A stretch of DNA of 10,000 nucleotides from Nitrospira sp. (lineage in GTDB: Bacteria > Nitrospirota > Nitrospiria > Nitrospirales > Nitrospiraceae). A program made the translations under genes and the position numbers. Every line of letters starts with the position of its first letter. The first letter of the stretch is position 1. Below are positions 9,257 through 10,000 of this stretch, piece after piece. The stretch is from contig JAIWOH010000140.1 in NCBI GenBank assembly GCA_020216985.1, forward strand, positions 1 through 10,000. The letters are read 5' to 3'. The notes below the pieces were generated by a model. It saw only the letters and a program-made list of their open reading frames with translations. It was not told the DNA's origin and searched no databases.

Positions 9257-9356
9257 GGTGAAGACGAACAAGAACGGTGCTGCGCAACGGTCTCCATTCA
9301 TAAGTCCGGAACCCTGATTCAGATCGGAAGCCGGGGTCTATCAGTCCCATCCCGCC

Positions 9357-10000
9357 ATGTCTGATCGCATCCACATCGCCATCCTCGGCACCGGTCCAGG
9401 CGGCTACGTCGCGGCTATCCGTGCGGCTCAGCTTGGAGCCCGTGTGACCGTCATTGAACAGCAGATGCTCGGCGGGGTGTGCCTCAATTGGGGCTGCATT
9501 CCCAGCAAGACGTTGCTGTCCATTATCGATCTTGGCGACAAGCTGAAACAGGCGGGGGACCTCGGAATCATCCTGAACGACCAGCCGCGCTACGATCCGG
9601 CCAGGATGGTGGCCAGAAAAAACAAAGTCGTCTCCGGGTTGGTCAAGGGGATCGCGACGCTCTTCAAGGCATGGAACATCGAGGTCGTTACGGGACGGGG
9701 GGAGTTGATTGACAATAAGACGATCGCCGTTACCGATGCCGCCGGCGCCACGACGCAGGTCCAGGCCGATGCAGTGGTGATCGCGACCGGCTCGTCCTGG
9801 CCGGCGCTCCCTCAGTTTCCCATCGACGGCAAGCAGATCATCACCAGCAGGGAGGCGCTGGACCTGGAAACGGTTCCGAAACGGATGGTCATTCTCGGCG
9901 CCGGTGTTGAAGGATGTGAATGTGCGACATTGTTTAGCGGGCTCGGCTCGGCGGTGACGTTGGTGGAGTTGCAGCCTCGCGTGCTTCCATTGGAGGATGA
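9357..10000 (+). CDS. lpdA: Dihydrolipoamide dehydrogenase (E3 / L protein), 5' part
   Basis: FAD-dependent disulfide oxidoreductase that reoxidises the dihydrolipoyl arm with NAD+. The 214 visible residues start MSDRIHIAIL and contain the FAD dinucleotide fold GTGPGGYVAAIRAAQLG (11-27) and the redox-active disulfide C42/C47 in GGVCLNWGCIPSK. The ATG motif VVIATGSS (140-147) and the start of the NAD-binding fold, GAGVEGCE (191-198), follow. The gene continues past base 10000. In the NAD fold, a Glu stands where a hydrophobic residue is common. The cysteine spacing and LNWGCIPSK context fit lipoamide dehydrogenase rather than glutathione or mercuric reductase, but the missing C-terminal half would settle it. 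No strong ribosome binding site precedes the ATG. The 100-base gap after gcvH holds no clear promoter or terminator, so co-transcription with gcvH is likely. Confidence 0.92.
   Translation, partial: MSDRIHIAILGTGPGGYVAAIRAAQLGARVTVIEQQMLGGVCLNWGCIPSKTLLSIIDLGDKLKQAGDLGIILNDQPRYDPARMVARKNKVVSGLVKGIATLFKAWNIEVVTGRGELIDNKTIAVTDAAGATTQVQADAVVIATGSSWPALPQFPIDGKQIITSREALDLETVPKRMVILGAGVEGCECATLFSGLGSAVTLVELQPRVLPLED

Overview
The window is a compact, all-plus-strand housekeeping segment of a bacterial chromosome with moderately high G+C. The organism looks Gram-negative, with FtsH, folP and glmM in sequence and a large ComEC/Rec2. The overall flavour resembles Nitrospirota, but that is an impression from protein style and not something the sequence proves. 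There are no mobile elements, CRISPR arrays, rRNA or tRNA genes that I can see, and every long minus-strand reading frame is explained as a shadow of a real plus-strand gene.

Layout. Positions 1-56 hold the last codons of an upstream gene, perhaps hpt. A sigma70-like promoter and a good ribosome binding site lead into ftsH (164-1978), which is closed by a strong intrinsic terminator (2021-2067). A second hairpin or inverted repeat (2131-2161) sits just in front of folP (2181-3068). folP overlaps glmM (3065-4417) by four bases, and glmM is followed after 25 bases by comEC (4443-6986), so folP-glmM-comEC reads as one operon. mtnA (7078-8187) follows after a 91-base gap with no convincing promoter. 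A near-consensus promoter directly behind mtnA drives ndk (8269-8688). Another sigma70-like promoter (8733-8762), embedded in inverted repeats, precedes gcvH (8867-9256). A dihydrolipoamide dehydrogenase gene (from 9357) runs off the end.

How the genes work together. FtsH handles membrane-protein quality control. FolP makes dihydropteroate for folate. GlmM makes glucosamine-1-phosphate for UDP-GlcNAc, and so for peptidoglycan and LPS. ComEC is the DNA-uptake channel. MtnA belongs to methionine salvage. Ndk balances nucleoside triphosphates. GcvH and the lipoamide dehydrogenase are the carrier and reoxidation parts of the glycine cleavage system, which feeds one-carbon units to the folate made via FolP. 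I found no clearly undescribed system. The best leads are the inverted repeat at folP, the nested inverted repeats at the gcvH promoter, and an altered metal-binding motif plus an unusual Trp/Arg-rich tail in ComEC.
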